Source: Candidatus Hydrogenedentota bacterium
Lineage (GTDB): Bacteria > Hydrogenedentota > Hydrogenedentia > Hydrogenedentales > SLHB01
Reading direction: 5' to 3'
NCBI GenBank assembly: GCA_007136375.1
Contig: SLHB01000121.1
Span: 1-22,176, forward strand
DNA: 22,176 nucleotides
A program made the position numbers and the translations under genes. This document shows positions 15,170-22,176 of this stretch, one piece after another (within the stretch, counting starts at the first letter, position 1; every line of letters starts with the position of its first letter). The notes below the pieces were generated by a model. That model saw nothing but the letters and a program-made list of their open reading frames with translations, had not been told where the DNA came from and made no database searches.

Positions 15170-15372
15170 ATTCCCCTTCGCACCACAAACGCCGGGGTAG
15201 GCTGAAGATGCTGGGACTACATCCCCCCTACTCCCCTTCAAAGGGGGATTTTCGCGAATCGGTTGACGACGCGTCGCGTTTACCAAGCCGGTGAACAACC
15301 ACGAGCCCTCCTAGCCGTTAACGACCGCAGATCCCCCTTCGCCGCGACGTCCCAACAAACACGGAAGCCACG
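15170..15372. repeat. Gene-free stretch with short CCCCC/GGGGG inverted repeats
   Basis: No gene is seen. AAGGGGGAT (15241-15249) is exactly inverted at ATCCCCCTT (15331-15339), 81 nt apart, and a related ATTCCCCTTCGC lies near 15170. Within it, TCCCC (15232-15236) and GGGGA (15244-15248) can pair, followed by TTTT (15249-15252), which looks like a plus-strand intrinsic terminator. These may be remnants of a small non-coding repeat element. Confidence 0.35.
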
Positions 15373-15402
15373 CTGGACGGCCACGCCTCCGCGGCCGTCC
15401 AG
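15373..15402 (-). terminator. Strong hairpin just after ftsZ
   Basis: CTGGACGGCC (15373-15382) and GGCCGTCCAG (15393-15402) are a perfect 10-bp inverted repeat with a 10-nt loop. It begins 15 nt after the ftsZ stop in the direction of transcription. No T-run follows on the minus strand, so it is either a Rho-assisted terminator or an mRNA 3'-end stabiliser. Confidence 0.55.
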
Positions 15403-15417
15403 GCTCCAGCATGGGCG

Positions 15418-16728
15418 TTACTGCGCGTTCCGGCGGCGCCGCCGCATGAACGTCGGCAGACTCAGATCCTCTTCTTCCTCTTCGATCTCTGGCCCGGCCA
15501 TTTCCTCGGCCGCCGGCTCCTCCGGCGCGCCGTTCAGTTCGTCCGAGCTAAACAAATACTGCACTTCCGGCGTTGCGGGCTCCGCCGTCTCGAAAGCCTC
15601 CGCGGGATCGGGCGGCGCAAGGTCGGGCGTCTCCGGCGCGCCGTTTCCGTCACCAGAGAACGATCCTGGGAACTGATACACGGACGGCCCCCGGCCCCCT
15701 CCAGCCCCAGATGCACTCATGGAAGGCGCTTCCGATTCGTCCCCTTCCACCTGGGACGCCTCGGTGGGAAAGCCGGCGGCGATAACGGTGACCTGGAGCT
15801 CGGGGCGCTCCTCTTCGTCCACCACGGCGCCAAAGATGATGTTGGCGTCGGGGTGCGCCGCCTTCTGCACGGCGGTGACGGCTTCCTGGATCTCGCGCAT
15901 GCCGATCTCGCAGCCGCCCGTGACGTTGACGATGACCCCCTTGGCGCCCGTAATGCTTGACTGTTCGAGCAAGGGGCAGATGATGGCCTCGCGGGCCGCG
16001 CGCAGCGCCCGGTCTTCCCCTTCGGCCACGCCGATGCCCATGAGCGCCCTTCCCCGGGCCTGCATGATGGTGCGGACATCCGCGAAGTCGAGGTTGATAA
16101 GGCCGGGCACGGTGATAAGTTCGGCGATGGCGCGAACGCCGTTGTGCAACACTTCATCAGCCTGGCGGAAGGCGTTAAGGAAGCTCGTGTCGTTTTGGCT
16201 CAGCGACGCCACCCGGTCGTTGGGCACAACGATAAGGGTATCGACCTTGTCTTCCAGGGCTTCGAGCCCTCGCTTCGCGTGCGCCATCCGCTCCGGCCCT
16301 TCGAAGCTGAAGGGCAGGGTAACAATCGCCACAGTGAGCGCGCCGCTGTGCCGGGCGATGTCGGCGATGATGGGGCTCGCCCCGGTGCCCGTGCCGCCGC
16401 CCAAGCCAGCGGTTAGGAACACCATGTCCGCGCCTTGCAGGACCTCGCCGATGCGCTCCTCGTCTTCCTTGGCGGCCTCCTCGCCCACGTCCGGCTTGGC
16501 GCCCGAACCCAGACCGCCGGTCACTTCCGTGCCGATTTGCAGGCGCGTCCCCGCGGGCGAGGTCTTGAGCGCCTGGGCGTCCGTGTTGATGGTGATGAAC
16601 TCAACATCGGACAGCCCCGCCTCGATCATCCTGCCAACGGCGTTTCCGCCGCCGCCGCCCACGCCGCAGACTTTAATGATGGCGCGTTGGTCAAATGAGT
16701 TGAATTCGTTGGAAATACTGATGCTCAT
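15418..16728 (-). CDS. ftsZ: Cell division GTPase FtsZ
   Basis: The protein has 436 residues from ATG 16728, with GGAGA about 8 nt upstream; MSISISNEFNSFDQRAIIKV matches a normal FtsZ start. In-frame ATGs at 16770 and 16857 (the latter behind GGATGAGGA) would add 14 or 43 Gly/Ser-rich residues. GTP-binding blocks are VCGVGGGGGNAV (20-31), NTDAQAL (48-54) and the tubulin signature GGGTGTG (110-116). The T7 loop holds the catalytic acidic residues (N212, D214, D217). A Pro/Glu-rich spacer (about 325-422) leads to the C-terminal peptide LSLPTFMRRRRRNAQ, the site that binds membrane anchors such as FtsA. FtsZ polymerises at mid-cell to place the septum. It is the last gene of murC-ftsQ-ftsZ, 161 nt after ftsQ, and ftsA is absent from that gap. 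Confidence 0.97.
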   Translation of the reverse strand: MSISISNEFNSFDQRAIIKVCGVGGGGGNAVGRMIEAGLSDVEFITINTDAQALKTSPAGTRLQIGTEVTGGLGSGAKPDVGEEAAKEDEERIGEVLQGADMVFLTAGLGGGTGTGASPIIADIARHSGALTVAIVTLPFSFEGPERMAHAKRGLEALEDKVDTLIVVPNDRVASLSQNDTSFLNAFRQADEVLHNGVRAIAELITVPGLINLDFADVRTIMQARGRALMGIGVAEGEDRALRAAREAIICPLLEQSSITGAKGVIVNVTGGCEIGMREIQEAVTAVQKAAHPDANIIFGAVVDEEERPELQVTVIAAGFPTEASQVEGDESEAPSMSASGAGGGRGPSVYQFPGSFSGDGNGAPETPDLAPPDPAEAFETAEPATPEVQYLFSSDELNGAPEEPAAEEMAGPEIEEEEEDLSLPTFMRRRRRNAQ

Positions 16729-16889
16729 GACGTGTTCTCCGCTGCCTTTGCCGTCTCCAAGTCCACTCATCGATAAAGCCCATTTCTCCTTGCTGGAATG
16801 GTGTTGTTGATTGCCGCGAATGAAGCCTCCGTTCCCCGCTCCGCCATGGCTCGTCATGTCCTCATCCTTTCGAACCCGCCCCGCGCCGC

Positions 16890-17702
16890 CTAGCGGCAGG
16901 CAATGTCCCGTCCCCAACGCAGGTCCAAATACTCCTGACACTCCAATTCGCCATCCTTCTGCTCCCAAAGAAAATCAAGTTGCACCGCCTGCTCGGCCAG
17001 GCCATGGCGTCCCCAACGGATCTCGAAGGGGAGCTCGTCGCAGTACATCCGCAGATCGTTGATATGGCTCGCCCAGATCTCCGAAACGGTCACCTGTCCC
17101 GCCAGCCGGGTCTGCGTGAAGATCCCCCACAAGTCCAAGGCGCGGCGCAACGGAGCGGCTTCGACACGGTCGCCCGGCGCCACATTCCCTAGGGAGGGCA
17201 CGCCGCTTACGATGGGACCCGGCGGAAGCTCGTAATCCCCCAGTTCCCGCAACACTACGCCTTCCGCGTCGATGGCGTAGAGCTGGGAGCGAACCTGGAG
17301 CGCCACGAAGGGGGATCGCTCCTCGACCGCGATGATCACACGGCCCGGGAACTCCCGCGTGATCCGCGCGGTCCGCACATAGGGCAAGCTTTCGACCGTC
17401 TCGCGGATGGCCGCCGTGTTGAGCCACACCAGATTGTCATTCCGGGTCACGCCGGAAACCTGGGCCACGTCGTGTTCGTCCAGGGCGCGGACGCCCTCGA
17501 CCCGGATGTACTGCACCCGGAAGTACTCGGAATCCTCCACAAAATTGGCGAAGGCGTAGGTCCCGCCGCCGACGATTCCCACGCAAACGATCACTTGCGC
17601 CGCAAGGATCCCGAAGCTCCGCAGGAAACGCCGGAACACCACCTTCCGCGCGCTTGGCGAAAACGCGTCTTCCACGCCGAAGGGTTTGTTGACGGTCAAC
17701 AC
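16890..17702 (-). CDS. ftsQ: Cell division protein FtsQ
   Basis: The protein has 270 residues from GTG 17702, with GGAGG about 10 nt upstream inside the end of murC; the two genes overlap by 7 nt. A basic cytoplasmic tail (1-30) precedes one membrane helix (about 31-53, ILAAQVIVCVGIVGGGTYAF). A POTRA domain follows (about 61-131: YFRVQYIRVEGVRALDEHDV to FPGRVIIAVEERSPFVAL), then the beta domain with YAIDAEGVVLRE, the usual FtsQ/DivIB strand. FtsQ links early and late divisome proteins by binding FtsB and FtsL. It is less conserved than its neighbours, but the order POTRA then YAID motif and the position between murC and ftsZ make the call firm. Confidence 0.9.
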   Translation of the reverse strand: MLTVNKPFGVEDAFSPSARKVVFRRFLRSFGILAAQVIVCVGIVGGGTYAFANFVEDSEYFRVQYIRVEGVRALDEHDVAQVSGVTRNDNLVWLNTAAIRETVESLPYVRTARITREFPGRVIIAVEERSPFVALQVRSQLYAIDAEGVVLRELGDYELPPGPIVSGVPSLGNVAPGDRVEAAPLRRALDLWGIFTQTRLAGQVTVSEIWASHINDLRMYCDELPFEIRWGRHGLAEQAVQLDFLWEQKDGELECQEYLDLRWGRDIACR

Positions 17703-19132
17703 GCTCGCAACGCCTCCATCAACGGCTCCACGACCCGGTTAATGTTTCCCGCGCCAAGGATCAAGACGAGATCGCCCGGCTCCAGGCGAGGCGCCAACGA
17801 GGCGGGAACGTCTTCCATCCGCCGGATGAGCTCGACATGGCCGCTTCCCCGCTCCCGCGCCGCGTCCACGATCAATCCCGCGTCCACCCCGGGCATGGGC
17901 GCCTCCCGGGAGGGGTAGATGTCCGTCACCACGCACCAATCCACCTGGCTCAGGACCTCCGCGAACTCGCTGTAAAAGTATTTCGTGCGGCTGTAGAGGT
18001 GCGGTTGGAACACCGCCACAACACGCTTGCGCCCCAGCCACTGCGCCGCCTCCAAGGTATTGGCGATCTCCGTGGGATGGTGGGCGTAGTCCTCCAGCAC
18101 CAAGACACCCCGCTCCTCGCCGCGCACCTGAAGCCTGCGGCGCACGCCGTCGTACAGCTCCAGGCCCTCGGCCACGTGGGAAAACCGCATGCCCAGGCAA
18201 AGCCCCACCGCGCAGGCGCCCAGGGCGTTGCGCACGTTGTGGGCGCCGATGGCGTGGATCCGCAATGTCCCAAGATGTCCGACGGCGGGAAGGCGTTCGT
18301 CGTGGCTGGTCACGTCCACCTCGGTGTAGAGGTCGGGTGAATGGACATGGCGGTCCGCCGCCGGCGGCTCCCCCTGGGCCAGCCGCACGTTCGACCCCAC
18401 AAGAGACGCCTCTCCGTCCAGGCCGTAGGTGATGCACAGCCCCTCGATGGCGCCGAGAATGTCCCGGCAGTTCGCGTCATCCCGGCACAGGATGGCGTAA
18501 CCATAAAAGGGGGTCAGGTTGCAAAACTCCACGAAGGCCCGTTTGATATTGTCCAGCGTGCCGTAGTATTCCAAATGCTCGGCGTCGATGTTGGTGACCA
18601 AGCTGATGGTCGGATGAAGCCGGAGAAACGAGCCGTCGTGCTCGTCCGCCTCCGCCACCAAGTAGTCGCCCGCGCCCCACCGCGCGTTGGCGCCGCTCCG
18701 GTGGAGGATGCCGCCGACAATGGTTGTCGCGCCGATGTTCGCCCGATCCAGAATCGCGCTGACCATGGACGTGACGGTCGTCTTGCCATGGGCGCCCCCC
18801 ACGGCGATCGCGTTGGGCTTGAGCCGCATCAAGTCCGCGAGCAGTTCGCTGCGGTGCATGACGGGAACGCCCCGCTGCCGCGCGGCGGCCACTTCGACGT
18901 TGTCCTCGCCTACCGCGGCGGAGACGACGAGAATTTCCACGCCGTCCAGATGGCTCGCCTCGTGGTCCTGGAAGAAGCGCAAACCACGGCGCTCCAGCCG
19001 GCGGGTGATGTCGGAGGGCTGCAAATCAGACCCGGACACGGTGCATCCCAGATTGAGTAGGATTTCCGCGAGCCCGCTCATTCCGATGCCGCCAACACCA
19101 ACGAAGTGAACTTTTCGCATTAAAGCGTTCAA
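17696..19132 (-). CDS. murC: UDP-N-acetylmuramate--L-alanine ligase MurC
   Basis: The protein has 478 residues if it starts at TTG 19132, which has GGGAG (19141-19145) 8 nt upstream; the ATG at 19120 gives 474 residues but lies 20 nt from that site. The N-terminal Rossmann part begins KVHFVGVGGIGMSGLAE and binds UDP-MurNAc. The ATP loop is GGAHGKTTVTSM (about 112-123). Other Mur blocks are EADEHDGSFLRLHP, TNIDAEHLEYYG, HNVRNALGA and the C-terminal DYAHHPTEI with FQPHLYSRT. MurC adds L-Ala to UDP-MurNAc in the cytoplasm, the first step of the peptidoglycan stem. It leads the cluster. In many bacteria murB and ddl separate murC from ftsQ; here ftsQ follows at once with a 7-nt overlap. Confidence 0.96.
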   Translation of the reverse strand: MNALMRKVHFVGVGGIGMSGLAEILLNLGCTVSGSDLQPSDITRRLERRGLRFFQDHEASHLDGVEILVVSAAVGEDNVEVAAARQRGVPVMHRSELLADLMRLKPNAIAVGGAHGKTTVTSMVSAILDRANIGATTIVGGILHRSGANARWGAGDYLVAEADEHDGSFLRLHPTISLVTNIDAEHLEYYGTLDNIKRAFVEFCNLTPFYGYAILCRDDANCRDILGAIEGLCITYGLDGEASLVGSNVRLAQGEPPAADRHVHSPDLYTEVDVTSHDERLPAVGHLGTLRIHAIGAHNVRNALGACAVGLCLGMRFSHVAEGLELYDGVRRRLQVRGEERGVLVLEDYAHHPTEIANTLEAAQWLGRKRVVAVFQPHLYSRTKYFYSEFAEVLSQVDWCVVTDIYPSREAPMPGVDAGLIVDAARERGSGHVELIRRMEDVPASLAPRLEPGDLVLILGAGNINRVVEPLMEALRAC

Positions 19133-19168
19133 GAACCCGTCTCCCGCACAAGATATTGTAGTGCGCCC

Positions 19169-19197
19169 AGTATAACAGAGGGCGCCGCACAATGGAA
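19169..19197 (-). promoter_or_regulatory. Candidate promoter for murC-ftsQ-ftsZ
   Basis: A good -10 box TATACT (19169-19174) lies about 37 nt before the murC start. The sequence 17 nt further upstream, TTCCAT (19192-19197), is a poor -35. No other promoter-like site is apparent before murC. Confidence 0.35.
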
Positions 19198-19301
19198 AGC
19201 GTTTTCACACCTCGTTGAGAAGACCGCCCCTAGGGGTTGCGGCGCCAATGTAGCGGCGTCCTCCCGCGGCGCGGGCGTCGGCCCCGCGAGCCCGTGATCT
19301 G

Positions 19302-19330
19302 TTGCCCCGGCCGAGAATCCGGGCTATTAT
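19302..19330 (+). promoter_or_regulatory. Promoter of the TerB-like gene
   Basis: TTGCCC (19302-19307) and TATTAT (19325-19330) are separated by 17 nt. Transcription would start about 18 nt before the ribosome site AAGGAG. The -10 box matches at 5 of 6 positions. Confidence 0.55.
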
Positions 19331-19354
19331 GAACGGAAACAAGGAGTATTTCTT

Positions 19355-19819
19355 ATGATTTCGCGGTTGTTTGACCTTTTTTTGCCCGAAAGAACGGCGG
19401 CCGAGCCCGCGCCCGAGGAGCGCGTCCAACTCGCCACCAGCGCCATATTGGTGGAGGCGGCGCGCGCGGACCGGGAATTCACGCCGGAGGAGCGGAGCCA
19501 TATCATACGAACCCTTCACGAGCGCTTTTCCCTCAGCAAAGAGGACGCCGAAGAGCTGGTCGCGGAAAGCAAGAAGAGCCTCAACGAGAGCTCGGACCTC
19601 TGGCGCTTCACCAATGTCCTTAATCAGCACTGCACGCCGGAGGAAAAGCGGGAAATCGTGGAGGAAGCGTGGCGGGTCATTTTCATGGACGGCGCGCTGC
19701 ACGCCCACGAGGATCACTTGCTGCACAAATTGGGGACGCTGCTCAACCTCACCCATCCCCAGCTCATGGACGCAAAACTGAAGGTGCTGGCGGAGATTCG
19801 CGGCGAATCAACGGCTTAA
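19355..19819 (+). CDS. TerB-like (tellurite-resistance TerB family) protein
   Basis: The protein has 154 residues; AAGGAG lies 8 nt before ATG 19355. It is all-helical and soluble, with no signal peptide. The TerB-type domain (about 24-145) shows the paired acidic blocks ILVEAARADREFTPEER (31-47) and WRVIFMDGALHAHEDHLL (106-123), the two conserved Asp/Glu segments thought to bind metal. COG4103-type members of this family are common single genes outside tellurite operons and have no settled role. No other ter genes are near. It has its own promoter and a hairpin behind it, so it is probably monocistronic. Confidence 0.85.
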   Translation: MISRLFDLFLPERTAAEPAPEERVQLATSAILVEAARADREFTPEERSHIIRTLHERFSLSKEDAEELVAESKKSLNESSDLWRFTNVLNQHCTPEEKREIVEEAWRVIFMDGALHAHEDHLLHKLGTLLNLTHPQLMDAKLKVLAEIRGESTA

Positions 19820-19839
19820 GACGCCGTCGGTAAAAGGCG

Positions 19840-19877
19840 CGGGGCCTCCTTCCCCGCTCCCGGGAAAAGAGGCCCCG
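19840..19877. terminator. Hairpin between the TerB-like gene and the nitrate cluster
   Basis: CGGGGCCTC (19840-19848) and GAGGCCCCG (19869-19877) form a perfect 9-bp stem, with a 20-nt loop that can fold further. It sits midway between two convergent genes (ends at 19819 and 19899), so it can serve both. No clean T-run is present. Confidence 0.55.
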
Positions 19878-19898
19878 TCACACACTTGCGGCGGCCCG

Positions 19899-20120
19899 TT
19901 AGAGAATCCCTTGGTCCCGCAGGTCCCGTATCACAACGACCAGGTACAACAAGATGGCCAGCCCCAGTATGGGAGCCCCCAACATCATGCTGACGCCCAC
20001 GGTCCAGGGACCGGCGCCGAACACCAACAACACCCCGGAGCATAGCAGCCCGATGACCGCGAGCACCACGGCCGTCCGGACTAGTACACCGAATTTTCCG
20101 TGTTCCGTAGCTGTTCCCAT
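19899..20120 (-). CDS. Small two-helix membrane protein in nitrate-reductase cluster
   Basis: The protein has 73 residues from ATG 20120, with GAGGGGGAG immediately upstream; it overlaps the end of the cytochrome gene by 40 nt in another frame. Two hydrophobic helices (about 12-34, VLVRTAVVLAVIGLLCSGVL, and 40-64, VGVSMMLGAPILGLAILLYL) are followed by a short charged tail, VVIRDLRDQGIL. No Cys-heme motif or enzyme motif is present. I do not recognise a named family. The overlap with the cytochrome gene suggests co-translation and a role as a small accessory subunit of the membrane cytochrome. The real start could be a little later. Confidence 0.65.
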   Translation of the reverse strand: MGTATEHGKFGVLVRTAVVLAVIGLLCSGVLLVFGAGPWTVGVSMMLGAPILGLAILLYLVVVIRDLRDQGIL

Positions 20121-20821
20121 AGCTCCCCCTCATAGATTCCGCGCTCGCCGGGCGTGGGATGCGCCGGCCCATGACACGAGCTGCACGACACCCGGTCCGA
20201 CCGCAAGTCGCGGTCCAGCACCACGTGGCTTGTGACCTGATCGTATTTGGGCGTCCCGTCGTGGCAATCCAGGCAACTCACGTTCGGAAAGCTGCCTTTG
20301 TACGTGATGGGCTCTTCATACGTCCCGGTCACATACAACAGCCAATGCCGGAACCCGTCCCGCTTCGCCTCGAAGGCGCCGTGGACCCCGTAGGTCGTGT
20401 GGCAGGAGTAACAGTGGTTCTTCGGGATCCAGTTGTTCTTGTAGTGCCGCGCCGCCAGGGTCTCGCTGTCTTCGTGTTGCAAGTCATAGACGAACGGGTC
20501 CATGACGTGACACGCCGCGCAGGAATCGACCGTCTTGGTTTCCTCCAGCATCGTGACGGTGGCGCCGACCAGCGCGGTGGCGGGCAGGACGCACAGGCCG
20601 AACAGAACAAGCCAATGGTACGCGGTCCGGCTGATCCGGGACTTCACAACGAACTCCGTGAGGATCAAGATGAGCACGCCGAGGACCACGGCCGCGATAG
20701 CCGCGGTGCGGATCAGGTCAACGCCCGCCAAGCCCGGCTGTTGCCCTTCAACGGCGGCGGCGCTGGACGCAAAGCCCGCCACGCCCCAGAAGGTGAAGCG
20801 CCGTAGGATTCGTGAATGCAT
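20081..20821 (-). CDS. Membrane-bound tetraheme cytochrome c (NapC/NirT/NrfH-like)
   Basis: The protein has 246 residues; GGGGGAG overlapping the stop of the upstream nitrate reductase gene lies 9 nt before ATG 20821. A weakly hydrophobic N-terminus (10-24) and two clear helices (about 37-57 and 68-92) lead into a periplasmic domain. It has four heme-attachment motifs: CAACH (101-105), CYSCH (137-141), CLDCH (183-187) and CSSCHGPAH (213-221). The last resembles the NapC/NrfH block CxxCHxxxAH. Such proteins oxidise quinol in the membrane and pass electrons to a periplasmic reductase, here most likely the NapA-type enzyme encoded 16 nt upstream. A second transmembrane helix before the hemes is unlike the usual single anchor of NapC. 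No separate NapB gene is seen downstream. Confidence 0.85.
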   Translation of the reverse strand: MHSRILRRFTFWGVAGFASSAAAVEGQQPGLAGVDLIRTAAIAAVVLGVLILILTEFVVKSRISRTAYHWLVLFGLCVLPATALVGATVTMLEETKTVDSCAACHVMDPFVYDLQHEDSETLAARHYKNNWIPKNHCYSCHTTYGVHGAFEAKRDGFRHWLLYVTGTYEEPITYKGSFPNVSCLDCHDGTPKYDQVTSHVVLDRDLRSDRVSCSSCHGPAHPTPGERGIYEGELWEQLRNTENSVY

Positions 20822-20837
20822 TTCCGTTGACTCCCCC

Positions 20838-22176
20838 TTAGACCGCTTCCACGCGGGCCGCGCAGAGTTTGAACTCCGGCTGATTCGAGAAGGGATCGTA
20901 GACGTCCTTCGTCGCCCGGTTGATGAGCCGTTCCGCGGAATGAAACGCCGAAAAGATCACGCCGGGACGCACCCGCTCCGTGACCGTCGCAACCAGTTCC
21001 GTACTCCCGCGGGGACTCGACACCCGGACGGCGGCGCCGTCCTCAATCCCGTGGCGCAACGCGTCGCGGGGGTGCATCTCCAGAAAGTCGACGGCGACCG
21101 GATCCAAGTGCTCTACCCGGCCGGTCATCGTCATCGTGTGCCAGTGCTCCAACACCCGCCCCGTCGTCAACACGAGAGGATACTCGTCCGATACGGGCTC
21201 GGCGGGATCGTGCTGCTCATGGAGCCACACGACGGCCCGCCGGTCCGCGCGGCCATAGAAATCCAACCGGCCGTCGCCGGAGGCCAAGGGATCCTCTCCA
21301 GGCACATAGCGGTGGCATGTGCCGGGGTGATCCTCATCAGGAAGAGGCCAGAGCAGACCGCGCTCCTCCTTGAGGCGTTCGTACGTCATGCCGTGGAAGT
21401 TGTAGTAGGAGTCTCGCGCCAATTCTCGCCATTCGTCCCAGACGCTCTCCGCGTCCCGGGCCGTGATGAGGTCGCCGAAGCCCAGCCGCTCGGCGAAATC
21501 CGTCAGGATCGCCAAATCGGCCCGGGCTTCCCCAGGGGGATCCACCACCTTCGGAACATAGTGATACCGCCGCTCGGATTGGCTGAACATCCCCTCCTTC
21601 TCCGTCCACATCGCCGCCGGCAAGACGATGTCGGCCAGCTCCGTGGTCGCGGTGGGATGGTAGGCGTCCGCCACCACCAGGAAGGTGTTGCGCATGGCTT
21701 CGCGGTACCGCTCGGCGTTGGGCAGGGAATGGGCCGGATTCGTACAAGCCACGAAACAGGCCTTCACGTCGCCGCGCTCCATCGCCTCGAACAAGGCCAT
21801 GGCGTGATAGCCCGGGTTTGGGCTGATACGGCCCCGGGGGACGCCCCACTTATCCTCCATTTCGGCCCGGTGCCCGGCGTTGGCCACTTGGCGGCCGGCA
21901 GGCAAGAGGTGGGCCAGCGAACCGGTGTCCCGGACGCCGCCGCCAGCGTTGGGCTGGCCCGTGAGGGAAAACGGGGTGGCGCCCGGGCGGCCGATGTGCC
22001 CCGTTAGCAAATGCATGGCGTTCACCAGGCGGTTCGCCGCCGTGCCTTGCGATTGCTGGTTCAGCCCCATCGTCCACAACGACATGGTGGCGCCGGAGGC
22101 GGCGAACCGGAAGGCGGCCTCCCGGATGTCCCGCGCGGCAAGGTCGCAGATATCCGCGGCTCGGCTCGGCGAATAC
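20838..22176 (-). CDS. napA: Molybdopterin nitrate reductase, NapA family (5' end outside window)
   Basis: The last 445 residues are visible and the frame is open to the right edge, so an ATG at 22085 is internal. Family blocks are MGLNQQSQGTAANRL, HLLTGHIGRPGATPFSLTGQ, ACTNPAHSLPN, DAYHPTATTELADIVLPAAMW, TEKEGMFSQSERR and the C-terminal cap with LVLTTGRVLEHWHTMTMTGR. These are the cofactor-binding and C-terminal parts of NapA/NasA-type bis-MGD enzymes, which reduce nitrate to nitrite. The N-terminal [4Fe-4S] and Tat region lies outside the window, so periplasmic location is inferred from the tetraheme cytochrome gene that follows. A cytoplasmic assimilatory NasA-type enzyme is the main alternative. 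Confidence 0.88.
   Translation of the reverse strand, partial: YSPSRAADICDLAARDIREAAFRFAASGATMSLWTMGLNQQSQGTAANRLVNAMHLLTGHIGRPGATPFSLTGQPNAGGGVRDTGSLAHLLPAGRQVANAGHRAEMEDKWGVPRGRISPNPGYHAMALFEAMERGDVKACFVACTNPAHSLPNAERYREAMRNTFLVVADAYHPTATTELADIVLPAAMWTEKEGMFSQSERRYHYVPKVVDPPGEARADLAILTDFAERLGFGDLITARDAESVWDEWRELARDSYYNFHGMTYERLKEERGLLWPLPDEDHPGTCHRYVPGEDPLASGDGRLDFYGRADRRAVVWLHEQHDPAEPVSDEYPLVLTTGRVLEHWHTMTMTGRVEHLDPVAVDFLEMHPRDALRHGIEDGAAVRVSSPRGSTELVATVTERVRPGVIFSAFHSAERLINRATKDVYDPFSNQPEFKLCAARVEAV

Noticed and set aside
15719..16810. 363-codon open frame antisense to ftsZ
   Set aside because: The ftsZ frame is unmistakable. The antisense product is Ser/Ala/Met-rich low-complexity sequence.
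19227..19236. CCCCTAGGGG palindrome in the murC/TerB-like divergent gap as an operator
   Set aside because: It is only 10 bp, GC-rich and not aligned with either promoter; likely by chance in such sequence.
20535..22007. 490-codon open frame antisense to the cytochrome and nitrate reductase genes
   Set aside because: It crosses two genuine genes that carry heme motifs and molybdopterin-enzyme blocks. No domain is visible in it.

Overview
The window is a high-GC bacterial chromosome segment, apparently Gram-negative: it has ExbB/ExbD, a TonB-like anchor, Tat-type signals and a lipoprotein. A true ftsZ argues against Planctomycetes and Chlamydiae. Several features fit the wider PVC / Lentisphaerae / Hydrogenedentota-like groups: a calcium-loop dockerin of the type GDVNGDG...AIDIQ, SBBP-type beta-propeller repeats, a GHMP kinase and TPR/VWA envelope proteins. 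That placement is inference, not proof.

Layout. 1-3063 (minus): the 1021 N-terminal residues of a large secreted SBBP-repeat/dockerin protein that runs off the left edge. 3064-3734: a mostly gene-free stretch with a strikingly AT-rich core and possibly degraded coding sequence. 3735-4973 (plus) and 4987-5787 (minus): a membrane-anchored metallophosphoesterase and a short-chain dehydrogenase, convergent. 6027-11446 (plus): a tight four-gene cluster of exbB-like, exbD-like, a protein of about 20 TPR units, and a TonB-like transmembrane anchor fused to a von Willebrand A domain. 11596-13287 (plus): a long, divergent galactokinase-like GHMP kinase. 13291-15012 (plus): a zinc/manganese uptake pair (binding protein and ATPase) behind a promoter embedded in a near-perfect 26-bp palindrome; no permease follows. 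15056-15127 (minus): tRNA-Arg(CCT). 15418-19132 (minus): murC-ftsQ-ftsZ, a compact cell-wall/division cluster without ddl or ftsA in it. 19355-19819 (plus): a TerB-like protein. 19899-22176 (minus): a nitrate-respiration cluster of the NapA-family catalytic subunit (5' end outside the window), a membrane tetraheme cytochrome, and a small two-helix membrane protein.

The most interesting unit is 6027-11446. ExbB/ExbD form a proton-driven motor that normally works on TonB or TolA. Here the only TonB-like partner ends in a VWA domain with an intact metal-binding MIDAS instead of a TonB C-terminal domain. Its N-terminal helix keeps the Ser16/His20 pair at the same numbered positions as E. coli TonB. 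With the periplasmic TPR protein this looks like an energised envelope machine in which force is passed to a VWA adhesion/assembly domain. The function is unknown and this is a hypothesis from the sequence.
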